Shown here: positions 17,247 to 24,675 of the stretch, piece by piece | Layout of the letters: each line of letters opens with the position of its first letter | Numbering within the stretch: the stretch's first letter is position 1 | Assembly (NCBI GenBank): GCA_964291465.2 | Contig: OZ219937.1 | Span: 1-64,000 of the forward strand | DNA from: JAGWBJ01 sp964291465 | Lineage (GTDB): Bacteria > Chloroflexota > Dehalococcoidia > Lucifugimonadales > JAGWBF01 | Direction of reading: 5' to 3' | DNA: 64,000 bases | Notes under the pieces: generated by a model | What the model saw: only the letters and a program-made list of their open reading frames with translations | Database searches by the model: none | Told to the model about the DNA's origin: nothing | Translations under genes and position numbers: made by a program

Positions 17247-17452
17247 TAGGTTATGCGTCCGCGGGTGAGATCGTAGGGGGAAAGCTCCACGAGGACCCGG
17301 TCCCCCGGAAGTACCCTGATGAAGTGCAGGCGTATCTTCCCCGAGACGTGGGCCAGGATCTTATGGTCGTTGGGCAGATCCACCCGGAACATCCCGTTGG
17401 GGAGCGCCTCCGAGACCGTTGCCTCTACCTCGATAGCTTCCTTCTTGGCCAT
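17234..17452 (-). CDS. infA: Translation initiation factor IF-1
   Basis: 72 residues, the normal IF-1 length, from ATG 17452. The S1-like OB fold is evident in IEVEATVSEALPNGMFRVDL, ILAHVSGKIRLHFIRVLPGDRV and LSPYDLTRGRITYRFK. It occludes the ribosomal A site during initiation. The longer in-frame reading to 17503 has no support, as the MAKKEAIEVEA start is standard. Confidence 0.97.
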   Translation of the reverse strand: MAKKEAIEVEATVSEALPNGMFRVDLPNDHKILAHVSGKIRLHFIRVLPGDRVLVELSPYDLTRGRITYRFK

Positions 17453-17513
17453 GGACCTCCTTACATCGGTCCGCACATGGGTATGCCGCCCCCGGCTCGA
17501 CACCCGCCGGGGG

Positions 17514-18317
17514 CTACCTCTGGGCGGTCAGCACCTCCGCCTCTCCATCGGTTATGGCGATGGTGTGCTCGAAATGGGATGAGAGGCTGCCGTCCATCGT
17601 GACGATGGTCCAGTTGTCATCCAGCACCCTGGTGTGCCAGTCACCTATGTTCACCATCGGCTCTATGGCTATGGTCATCCCCTTTCGGAGCAACGGACCC
17701 TTCTTCGCCGTCCCGTAGTTGGGGACCTGGGGGTCCTCATGCAGAAAGCGGCCCACCCCGTGGCCCACGTACTCGCGGACCACTGAGTAGCCCCGCCCTT
17801 CGGCGAAGGTCTGTACCGCCCAGCCTATGTCCCCGACCCTGGCCCCGTTCTTCGCGGCGTTGATACCCTCCTGCAGGGCTTGCCTCGTGGCGTCCATCAG
17901 GGCCCTGGCCTCGTCGGAAACCTCGTCCACCGCCACCGTAATGGCCGCGTCGCCGATGAACCCGTCGACCACGGCCCCGACGTCCATCTTGATCAGATCG
18001 CCTTCCCGGAGCTGCCTGTCGCCCGGTATGCCGTGGACGATCTCCTCGTTCACAGAGGTGCACACGGTCGCGGGGAACCCCCGGTAACCCTTGAAGGCCG
18101 GTTTACCCCCCAGGCGGACTATCTCCCCTTCGGCGATGGCATCCAGGTCCCGAGTCCTGATCCCGGGCCGGACCGAGTCCTCCAGCAACGTCAGGGTCGC
18201 CCCGACGATCGCTCCGGCCCTCCGCATGGCGTCCATCTCCTTGCGGGACTTGATGGTTATCCCTCCCGCGTAGGGCGACGGTGAGTTGGAGGCCGTTTCG
18301 ATCTTCTCGATGTTCAT
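17514..18317 (-). CDS. map: Methionine aminopeptidase, type I
   Basis: MetAP removes the initiator methionine from nascent proteins. 267 residues. The metal-binding ligands are visible: MDVGAVVDGFIGDAA (two Asp), YVGHGVGRFLHEDP (His), IEPMVNIG (Glu) and SSHFEHTIAIT (Glu). About 18 residues precede the ITIKSRKEMDAMRRAG core. It lies between adk and infA as in many bacterial spc operons. Confidence 0.96.
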   Translation of the reverse strand: MNIEKIETASNSPSPYAGGITIKSRKEMDAMRRAGAIVGATLTLLEDSVRPGIRTRDLDAIAEGEIVRLGGKPAFKGYRGFPATVCTSVNEEIVHGIPGDRQLREGDLIKMDVGAVVDGFIGDAAITVAVDEVSDEARALMDATRQALQEGINAAKNGARVGDIGWAVQTFAEGRGYSVVREYVGHGVGRFLHEDPQVPNYGTAKKGPLLRKGMTIAIEPMVNIGDWHTRVLDDNWTIVTMDGSLSSHFEHTIAITDGEAEVLTAQR

Positions 18318-18374
18318 TCTACCACTTTCGCATACACGCGGCCACAGGCCGGCACGGTCACGGAAACCGCGTCT

Positions 18375-19067
18375 CTAGCGTCCTCCCACAGAGGGTTCCA
18401 GGTGCATGGCATTCAGCAGCCGATCCGCCACCTCGTCGATGCGGCCAACGCCGTCGACCTCCACCAGCTTGCCCGATCGGGCATAGTGGTCCAGCATGGG
18501 CTGTGTCTCCTCGTTGTAGACACGGATGCGTACCCGCACCGCCTCGGGCCGGTCGTCCTCCCTGTGGAGCAGCTCGCCCCCGCAGCCGTCGCAACGCCCG
18601 GGCGTGGAGGGCGGCGCGGTGTTGATGTGATAGGACGTCTGGCAGACCCCGCAGATATGCCGCCCGCTCAGCCGTGAGACCAGCTCGTCGTCGGGCACCG
18701 ATATAAGGACGACGCAGTCCACGGGCTTTCCCCGGGCCGCCATGTCGTCCAGGGCCTGCGCCTGGAACATGTTCCTGGGGAACCCGTCCAGCAGGTAGCC
18801 CTGCATGTCCAGCGGAGGCTGTATCCGCTCCAGCACCATCGCCGTCGTAATCTCGTCGGGCACCAGCAGGCCGCTGTTCATGTATTCGCTGGCCTTGATC
18901 CCCAAGGGCGTACCCTTGCGCAGGTGGTGCCTGAACAGGTCCCCGGAGGCTATGTGGGGCACGCCTAGCACCTCGGTCAGCTTCTTAGCCTGGGTCCCCT
19001 TCCCCGCCCCCGGGGGGCCCAGGATGATCAGCCGCTGGGGTAGGCTCTTTGCGTCTCTGCCGCCCAC
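18375..19067 (-). CDS. adk: Adenylate kinase, zinc-lid form
   Basis: It interconverts ATP plus AMP with two ADP. 230 residues. The P-loop is GPPGAGKGTQA, the AMP site reads ASGDLFRHHL and LDGFPRN, and the lid carries CGVC and CDGC pairs that bind zinc. It starts at ATG 19067, 9 nt after secY; eight extra residues precede the P-loop strand. Confidence 0.96.
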   Translation of the reverse strand: MGGRDAKSLPQRLIILGPPGAGKGTQAKKLTEVLGVPHIASGDLFRHHLRKGTPLGIKASEYMNSGLLVPDEITTAMVLERIQPPLDMQGYLLDGFPRNMFQAQALDDMAARGKPVDCVVLISVPDDELVSRLSGRHICGVCQTSYHINTAPPSTPGRCDGCGGELLHREDDRPEAVRVRIRVYNEETQPMLDHYARSGKLVEVDGVGRIDEVADRLLNAMHLEPSVGGR

Positions 19068-19076
19068 TTCCCCCGA

Positions 19077-20399
19077 CTACCTCAGAAAGCCTTCGTAGTT
19101 TCTCATCATGAGCTGGGCCTCGAGCTGCCTCAGGGTGTCCAGGGCCACTCCCACCATGATGAGCATGCTGATACTGGGCAGGAGCGCTGCCTGCACGTCC
19201 GCCAGCAGCGCCGCGGGATAGGCGACGACCGCGACGAATCCCAGGTAGAGCGCCCCGCCTACCGTGAGGCGGAGTATGACCCGGTTGAGGTACTCCTGGG
19301 TCGGCGGCCCCGGCCTGATGCCGGGGACGAACCCGCCGTTCTTCTGCAGGTTCTCGGCGAGCTGCTGCTGCTGGAACACTACCAGGGTGTAGAAGAAGGT
19401 GAAGGCCACCACCAGCACGAAGGTCAGGACCCAGTAGAGCACGTGCTCGGGCGCGAACCAGCTCTGGAACATGACGGCCACCGACCCCACCCAGTCGTCC
19501 CTGACCCCCAGGAAGTTGGCTATGGTCCCCGGCAGGATCACTATGGAGAAGGCGAATATCACGGGAATCATCCCGGCCGAGTTGATCCTGAGGGGCAGGT
19601 ATGTAGCCCCCGTTTGCCGGTACATCCTCCCCCCTCGGAAGATGCTTCGCCCGTACTGGACAGGTATCCTCCGGTGCGCCTCCGTGAAGATCACGATGAG
19701 GGCGATGATCCCGAGCCCGATTATCGCCAGGGCCACGACCCCCCAGAAGCTGGCCTGGTCCGTCAGGTTCTGTATGAGGGTCGGGAAGCCCGCGACGATA
19801 CCCGCGAAGATTATCAGCGAGATGCCGTTGCCGATGCCCCGCTCGGTGATGAGCTCTCCCAGCCACACCAGGAACATGGTGCCGGCCACCAGGGACGCTA
19901 GCATCGCCACGGTGGCGATCGCGTCGCCGCCCGCACTGGGCCATACCCCGTCTATCACCCCCGCCTGCTGGACGAGCTGGAGCTGCCCGTAGCCCTGGGC
20001 CGCCGCTATGGGCACGGTGATCCAGTGGGTTATGCGGTTTATCTTCTGACGCCCGTACTCACCCTCCCGGGACATGCGCTGCAGGCTGGGAATCACGGGC
20101 ACCAGGAGTTGCATCACAATGGAGGAGGTGATGTAGGGGAACACTCCCAGGGCCGCGACGCTCAGGTTACGGAGGGCGCCCCCGCTGAACAGGTCAAGGA
20201 ATCCCAGGAGCTGGTTGTTGGCAAATAGGTTGTCCAGCCGGCCCTGGTCGATGCCCGGGATGGGGACCTGGGCCATGAAGCGAAAGACGGCCAGGATGAA
20301 CAGGGTGAAGAGGATCTTCGCCCGGAGATCGGGGATGCGGAAGGAGTCGATGGCGGCCTGTAGTAGCCGTGGTCTCTCCTCCACCTCCTGCGTTACCAT
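19077..20399 (-). CDS. secY: Protein translocase subunit SecY
   Basis: SecY is the channel-forming subunit of the Sec translocon. 440 residues with ten predicted membrane helices. Family blocks are ILFTLFILAVFRFMAQVPIPGID, FSGGALRNLSVAALGVFPYI, GERGIGNGISLIIFAGI-like TERGIGNGISLIIF, and the C-terminal MMRNYEGFLR. It directly follows rplO by 2 nt. secE and secG are not in the window. Confidence 0.97.
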   Translation of the reverse strand: MVTQEVEERPRLLQAAIDSFRIPDLRAKILFTLFILAVFRFMAQVPIPGIDQGRLDNLFANNQLLGFLDLFSGGALRNLSVAALGVFPYITSSIVMQLLVPVIPSLQRMSREGEYGRQKINRITHWITVPIAAAQGYGQLQLVQQAGVIDGVWPSAGGDAIATVAMLASLVAGTMFLVWLGELITERGIGNGISLIIFAGIVAGFPTLIQNLTDQASFWGVVALAIIGLGIIALIVIFTEAHRRIPVQYGRSIFRGGRMYRQTGATYLPLRINSAGMIPVIFAFSIVILPGTIANFLGVRDDWVGSVAVMFQSWFAPEHVLYWVLTFVLVVAFTFFYTLVVFQQQQLAENLQKNGGFVPGIRPGPPTQEYLNRVILRLTVGGALYLGFVAVVAYPAALLADVQAALLPSISMLIMVGVALDTLRQLEAQLMMRNYEGFLR

Positions 20400-20401
20400 C
20401 G

Positions 20402-20845
20402 CTAGACTACCTCGACCCCGCCCCCGGCCGCCTCTATCTTGTCCTGGGCGGACCGCGTGAACTTGTTCGCCTTGACCTGAAGGGCTACGCCCAGCTCACC
20501 GTCGCCCAGCACCTTGACCGGGTACTTGAGCTTGCGCAGGTGCCCCGACTCCACCAACGCCTCTGGGGTCACGTTGGAGCCCGCGGGGAAGGAGCCGAGG
20601 TCGGCGATCTTGATGAGGTGATACCTGGTCTTGAATATGTTGGTGAAGCCCCGCTTCATGGGCAGTCCCTTTATCAGGGGGAGCTGCCCGCCCTCGAAGC
20701 CCGGGCGTATGCCCCGGCCCGACCGGGACTTCTGGCCCTTCATGCCCCGGCCGGAGTAGCCGCCGTGGCCGCTGGCGTCGCCGCGGCCCAGCCGCTTGCG
20801 GGAGCGCCTCGCCCCTTTGGGCGAGGACACCTGGTGTGCCATCAT
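20402..20845 (-). CDS. rplO: 50S ribosomal protein L15 (uL15)
   Basis: 147 residues. The Gly/Arg-rich N-terminus reads KRLGRGDASGHGGYSGRGMKGQKSRSG, followed by GFEGGQLPLIKGLPMKRGFTN. It is a late-assembly protein of the large subunit. Its ATG overlaps the rpmD stop (ATGA). Confidence 0.96.
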   Translation of the reverse strand: MMAHQVSSPKGARRSRKRLGRGDASGHGGYSGRGMKGQKSRSGRGIRPGFEGGQLPLIKGLPMKRGFTNIFKTRYHLIKIADLGSFPAGSNVTPEALVESGHLRKLKYPVKVLGDGELGVALQVKANKFTRSAQDKIEAAGGGVEVV

Positions 20846-21102
20846 TTCTTGGCCTGCTCTTCCTCTCCGCTGTTCTTGACGGTGCGCTTTCGGCCCTTGG
20901 ACCGGCCGGCCGGCTCGGGCTCCTCTATCTCCTCGACGGTCACCAGGTGGGCAACCTTATGAACCATCCCCCGGATGGAGGGATTGTCCCGGTGCACCAC
21001 GGTCTGGTTGAGACGCCTCAGACCCAGGGACCGGACCACCTCCCGGTGTCCGGCCCGATAGCCGATCTGACTCTTGGTCCACGTTATGCGGAGAAGCACC
21101 AT
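20842..21102 (-). CDS. rpmD: 50S ribosomal protein L30 (uL30), extended
   Basis: 86 residues against the usual 58-60. The core reads LLRITWTKSQIGYRAGHREVVRSLGL and NPSIRGMVHKVAHLV. The C-terminal 27 residues (EEIEEPEPAGRSKGRKRTVK then acidic) form a charged low-complexity tail. It sits between rpsE and rplO. Confidence 0.95.
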   Translation of the reverse strand: MVLLRITWTKSQIGYRAGHREVVRSLGLRRLNQTVVHRDNPSIRGMVHKVAHLVTVEEIEEPEPAGRSKGRKRTVKNSGEEEQAKK

Positions 21103-21128
21103 CTTACACCCACGATCTCCAGGAAAGT

Positions 21129-21647
21129 CTACCTGTCCGGCCTGGGAGTGACCTTGCGCTTGGCCAGCTCCTCCGCCGGGTTACGCAGCTTCTTAAGGGC
21201 GTCCAACGTCGCCGCCACCACGTTGATGTGGTTCCTCGAGCCAAGACACTTAGCCACGCCGTCCTTGACGCCCGCCAGGTCCAGGACCGCGCGGACGACC
21301 CCGGCGGCGATTATGCCCGTACCCGCCGGCGCCGGCTTGATAAGCACCAGGGAGGCGCCCTTCCTGCCCGAGGTCTCCTGGGGTATGGTGCTGCCCTTCA
21401 ATGGGACTGTGATCAGCCCCTTCTTGGCCAGGGCGTTCCCCTTCCGGACCGCATCGGGGATGGCCAAGGCCTTTCCCAGGCCCGCTCCCACGCTGCCCTC
21501 GCCGTCGCCGACCACCACCAGCGCGTTGAACCGCAGGTTGCGCCCGCCCTTGACCACCTTGGCGATGCGCCGGGTGAATACCACCCGCTCGTTGAGCCCG
21601 CTGGCGTCGGTCCTGTCACCAGTCTGCCGTGGACCTATGGAAACCAT
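21129..21647 (-). CDS. rpsE: 30S ribosomal protein S5 (uS5)
   Basis: 172 residues from ATG 21647. The core reads LNERVVFTRRIAKVVKGGRNLRFNALVVVGD, GSVGAGLGKALAIPDAVRKG, and GTGIIAAGVVRAVLDLAGV. It acts in decoding accuracy and helicase activity at the mRNA entry. The ATG forms a TGATG overlap with the expected rplR stop. That stop is out of frame in the sequence as given because of an indel in rplR. Confidence 0.96.
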   Translation of the reverse strand: MVSIGPRQTGDRTDASGLNERVVFTRRIAKVVKGGRNLRFNALVVVGDGEGSVGAGLGKALAIPDAVRKGNALAKKGLITVPLKGSTIPQETSGRKGASLVLIKPAPAGTGIIAAGVVRAVLDLAGVKDGVAKCLGSRNHINVVAATLDALKKLRNPAEELAKRKVTPRPDR

Positions 21648-22011
21648 CAGAAGACCAGCCCCCCTCTCTGGCGCCGTCGGCAAGGGACTTGACCCTGCCG
21701 TGGTACTTGTACCCGCCCCGGTCGAACACCACCTTGGTGGCGCCCTTGGCCATGGCGCGGGTGGCGATCACGCCGCCGACAATCTTGGCGACGTCGGTCT
21801 TGGGGACGCTCCCCGAGGGCCTCAGCTCCGGCTCGTTGCTGGAGACGGCCGCTATGGTGTGGCCGTGCACGTCGTCGATGACCTGGGCGTAGATGTGCCG
21901 GAGGCTTCGGAACACGCACAGCCTGGGCTTGTCGGGTGTCCCGTATACCCTCCGACGCACCCTGGCGTGCCGTGCCAGCCGAAGTTTCCTGGAGTCCTTG
22001 TCTCTGGGCAT
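21616..22011 (-). CDS. rplR: 50S ribosomal protein L18 (uL18), 3'-end frameshift
   Basis: The sequence reads normally from MPRDKDSRKLRLARHARVRRRV through VVFDRGGYKYHGRVKSLADGAREGG, then departs into WSSDGFHRSTADW. One extra G in the run of six at 21659-21664 restores the family ending GGLVF and a stop at 21647 that overlaps the rpsE start as TGATG. The protein should therefore be about 121 residues. A one-base deletion in a homopolymer of an essential gene is best explained as a sequencing or assembly error. It binds 5S rRNA. Confidence 0.93.
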   Translation of the reverse strand: MPRDKDSRKLRLARHARVRRRVYGTPDKPRLCVFRSLRHIYAQVIDDVHGHTIAAVSSNEPELRPSGSVPKTDVAKIVGGVIATRAMAKGATKVVFDRGGYKYHGRVKSLADGAREGGWSSDGFHRSTADW

Positions 22012-22595
22012 CAGCTCTTCCTCGCAGCCGCCTTCCCGGGTTTCAGCCTCAGCACCTCGCCGGCGTACCGGATACCCTTCTCCTTGTAGGCATTGGGGGG
22101 CCGCACCTTTCGGATGACGGCCGCCACCTGGCCCACTTTCTGCTTGTCGTTGCCCTCCACGTGGACGCGGTTGTTGCCCTCCACGGTCAAGGTGACTCCC
22201 TCCAGGGGCTGCACGTCCACCGAGTGGCTGAAGCCGACGTTGAGGGTTATGCCGGCGCCCGACTGCTGGACCCTGTAGCCCACCCCCATGAGCTCCAGCG
22301 TCTTCCGGTATCCGTCGGTGGTGCCGGTGATGGCGTTGGCGATGAGGGTCCGCGTGAGGCCGTGGAGGGAGCGGTGGAACTTCCTGGCCGACTGGCGCTC
22401 CACCATCACCTCTCCGTCCTGGACCCTGACGCTCACCTCGGGGTGTATGGGCTGCTTGATGATCCCCCTGGGTCCCTTGACGGTCACCTCCGCGTAGTTC
22501 ACGGCAACCTCGACCCCGGCCGGGATGGGTATGGCCTTGCGGCCCAGCCTGGACAGGGTCCTGGTGGGACCGTTCTTCGTACCGTTACCAGACAT
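22011..22595 (-). CDS. rplF: 50S ribosomal protein L6 (uL6)
   Basis: 194 residues. Two tandem L6 folds are visible: SRLGRKAIPIPAGVEVAV and TVKGPRG in the first, ELMGVGYRVQQSGAGITLNVGFSH in the second, ending GIRYAGEVLRLKPGKAAARK. It lies near the factor-binding site. A short N-terminal leader (SGNGTKNGPTRTL) precedes the core. The start overlaps the rpsH end by 11 nt. Confidence 0.96.
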   Translation of the reverse strand: MSGNGTKNGPTRTLSRLGRKAIPIPAGVEVAVNYAEVTVKGPRGIIKQPIHPEVSVRVQDGEVMVERQSARKFHRSLHGLTRTLIANAITGTTDGYRKTLELMGVGYRVQQSGAGITLNVGFSHSVDVQPLEGVTLTVEGNNRVHVEGNDKQKVGQVAAVIRKVRPPNAYKEKGIRYAGEVLRLKPGKAAARKS

Positions 22596-22983
22596 AGCAG
22601 AGCAGCTCCCCTCCGACTCCCTGGCGCCACGCCTCCCGGCCCGTCTTGAGCCCCCACGAGGTCGACAGGATGGCGATGCCTAAGCCCCCATAGACCCTGG
22701 GGATCTCCCCCTTGCCGACGTAGACCCGGAGGCCCGGCTTGCTGACCCGTTTCAGCCCGTTGATGGCGGGCTCCCGTCCCTCCCTGTAGGCCAGATGGAC
22801 CCGGAGCATGGGGCGCGGCTGGGCCCGGAGCATGTCGAAGTCCCTGATGAAGCCCTCGTCCTTCAGGATGCGGGCGATGCCCAGCTTGATCTTGGACACG
22901 GGCATCACCAAGGAGTCGTGCCTCATCCCCTGGGCGTTGCGTATGCGTGTAAGCATGTCGGCGATTGGGTCGGTAACGGGCAT
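22585..22983 (-). CDS. rpsH: 30S ribosomal protein S8 (uS8)
   Basis: 132 residues. Hallmarks are DPIADMLTRIRNAQ, KLGIARILKDEGFI, and GLRVYVGKGEIPRVYGGLGIAILSTSWG. It is the usual translational repressor of spc operons in E. coli, which is not tested here. It ends with GELLCYVW. Confidence 0.97.
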   Translation of the reverse strand: MPVTDPIADMLTRIRNAQGMRHDSLVMPVSKIKLGIARILKDEGFIRDFDMLRAQPRPMLRVHLAYREGREPAINGLKRVSKPGLRVYVGKGEIPRVYGGLGIAILSTSWGLKTGREAWRQGVGGELLCYVW

Positions 22984-23000
22984 GTCTGCTTATTCTCCGG

Positions 23001-23186
23001 CTACCAGCTGGCCTTCTTGACCCCGGGCAGCTCTCCATTCAGGCTTAGCTGCCTGAAACAGATGCGGCACAGGCCAAAGTAGCGTATGTAGGCCCTTGGC
23101 CTGCCGCACTGGTGGCAGCGGTTGTGGTGGCGCACCGCGAACTTCTGGGTCCTCTTCCACTTCTGTATCTTCGAAGTCTTGGCCAA
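23001..23186 (-). CDS. rpsZ: 30S ribosomal protein S14 type Z (uS14)
   Basis: 61 residues, the short zinc-binding form with CHQCGRPRAYIRYFGLCRICF (two C-x2-C pairs). The C-terminal LNGELPGVKKASW is typical. It lies between rplE and rpsH. Confidence 0.97.
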   Translation of the reverse strand: MAKTSKIQKWKRTQKFAVRHHNRCHQCGRPRAYIRYFGLCRICFRQLSLNGELPGVKKASW

Positions 23187-23195
23187 CGCCCTTCT

Positions 23196-23972
23196 CTATT
23201 CCGGACGGACGAAAGGCATTCCCAGCAGCGCGAGTAGCCGGGACGCCTCGGCATCCGTCCTAGATGTGGTGGTCATCGTCACCTGAAAGCCGCGGATGCG
23301 CTCTATTCCTCCGTAGTCGATCTCCGGGAATATGATCTGCTCCCGGATTCCCATGGAGTAGTTGCCGCGGCCGTCGAAGCTGGACGAGGGCACCCCCCGG
23401 AAGTCCCGGATGCGGGGCAGGGCCGTGTTGACCAGGCGGTCCATGAAGTAGTACATCATGTGCCCGCGAAGGGTCACGCACATCCCGATGGGATTCCCCT
23501 CTCTCAGCTTGAAGTTGGCGATAGACTTTCTCGCCCTGGTGACGATGGGCTTCTGGCCTGTCATGGCCGTGAGGTCGGCTGCCGTGCTCTCCAGGGCCCG
23601 GGCGTTGGTCAGCGCCTCCCCAAGCCCCACGTTGAGTACGATCTTCGTGAGCTTGGGCACCTGCATCACGTTCTTGTAGCTGAACTCCTTGAGCATGGCC
23701 GGGACCACCTGGGAGCGGTACAGCTCCAGGAGCCGGGGCATCGGCTTGGCCGGAGCGGCGCCATTGGCCGCCCCGTCCTGTGACGCAACATCGTCTGCGG
23801 CGGCCTGCGCCTCGGGCGCGGGCTCCTTGGCCGCGGCCTTGGTGCGGCGCCGGCCCTTGGTCCCCTCACTCTGCCGCGCCGTACTCCTCTTCTTTGGCGC
23901 GGGCTTGGCTTCGGGAGCCGCTTCGGCCGGGGCTTGGGCCTCTAGTCGATCGTCTCCCTGCACCTCAGACAT
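23196..23972 (-). CDS. rplE: 50S ribosomal protein L5 (uL5) with long N-terminal extension
   Basis: 258 residues against about 180 in most bacteria. The core begins at residue 78 (MPRLLELYRSQVVPAMLKEF) and carries KIVLNVGLGEA, TGQKPIVTRARKSIANFKLREG and GIREQIIFPEIDY. The first 77 residues are Ala/Pro/Lys/Glu-rich and lack cysteine, as in a disordered tail. The start ATG 23972 has a good ribosome binding site (GGAAGGTAAGGG) inside rplX, whereas the internal ATG at 23741 has none visible. This supports translation of the extension. It overlaps rplX by 31 nt. Confidence 0.93.
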   Translation of the reverse strand: MSEVQGDDRLEAQAPAEAAPEAKPAPKKRSTARQSEGTKGRRRTKAAAKEPAPEAQAAADDVASQDGAANGAAPAKPMPRLLELYRSQVVPAMLKEFSYKNVMQVPKLTKIVLNVGLGEALTNARALESTAADLTAMTGQKPIVTRARKSIANFKLREGNPIGMCVTLRGHMMYYFMDRLVNTALPRIRDFRGVPSSSFDGRGNYSMGIREQIIFPEIDYGGIERIRGFQVTMTTTSRTDAEASRLLALLGMPFVRPE

Positions 23973-24253
23973 ACCCTTACCTTCCTACCATCGTCCAGGA
24001 CGTTGAAGGTCGCCCTGGTCGTCTTGTCGCACTTGTTGCACACCAGCATCACGTTGGAGATGTGGATCGGCGCCTCTTTCTGTATCCGCCCCGCCTGCCT
24101 CACACCCGGCTGTGGCTTCATGTGGCGGACCACCATGTTGACGCCTTCGATGGTGACACGGTCCTGGGGGCTCAGGACCCTGTCCACCCGGCCGGTCTTG
24201 CCCTTCTCCTTGCCGGCTATGACCATCACCGTGTCACCCTTCCGTACTTTCAT
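23942..24253 (-). CDS. rplX: 50S ribosomal protein L24 (uL24)
   Basis: 103 residues. The KOW motif reads KGDTVMVIAGKEKGKTGRV. VNMVVRHMKP and a C-terminal zinc-ribbon-like part with VCNKCDKTTR and VCLRCRETID complete the family. It is an assembly initiator for the large subunit. The 3' end contains the rplE ribosome binding site. Confidence 0.96.
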   Translation of the reverse strand: MKVRKGDTVMVIAGKEKGKTGRVDRVLSPQDRVTIEGVNMVVRHMKPQPGVRQAGRIQKEAPIHISNVMLVCNKCDKTTRATFNVLDDGRKVRVCLRCRETID

Positions 24254-24302
24254 CTCATTACCTCGGGCATCTCACTACCTCGGGCATCTCGTTGCCCCGG
24301 GT
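24252..24302 (-). repeat. Three 17-bp tandem copies at rplN-rplX junction
   Basis: Period-17 units lie at 24252-24268, 24269-24285 and 24286-24302. The first two differ at one base and the third is more diverged. On the coding strand each of the first two units carries GAGGTA and an ATG, so the rplX ribosome-binding and start region has been duplicated. One upstream ATG opens a ten-codon mini-ORF (ATG CCC GAG GTA through TAA) just ahead of rplX. Confidence 0.8.
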
Positions 24303-24303
24303 C

Positions 24304-24675
24304 TCACACCACCTCGGGGGCCAGGGACACGATGCGCATGAAGCCCCGGTCCCTCAGCTCCCGGGCCACGGGCCCGAATATGCGGGTCCCCCGGGGGGTG
24401 CTCTGCCTCTCCACCACCAGCACGGCGGCGTTGTCGTCGAAGCGAACGTAGCTGCCGTCGGGCCTCCGGTACGGTTGCGCCACCCTCACTATGACGGCCC
24501 GGACCACCTCGCCCTTCTTCACCTGGGCCATGGGCGCCGCTTCCTTCACCGACCCCACTATGATGTCTCCCAGGGAGGCGTAGCGTCTCCGGCTGCTTCC
24601 CGGGATGTTGATGCACATGATCTCCTTGGCGCCGCTGTTGTCGGCGACCGCCAAACGGGAGAAGGTCTGGATCAC
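24304..24675 (-). CDS. rplN: 50S ribosomal protein L14 (uL14)
   Basis: 123 residues. Hallmarks are MIQTFSRLAVADNSGAKEIMCI, KKGEVVRAVIVRVAQPYRRPDGSYVRFDDNAAV and RGTRIFGPVARELRDRGFMRIVSLAPEVV. It binds the sarcin-ricin region and bridge B8. Its ATG overlaps the rpsQ stop (ATGA). Confidence 0.97.
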   Translation of the reverse strand: MIQTFSRLAVADNSGAKEIMCINIPGSSRRRYASLGDIIVGSVKEAAPMAQVKKGEVVRAVIVRVAQPYRRPDGSYVRFDDNAAVLVVERQSTPRGTRIFGPVARELRDRGFMRIVSLAPEVV

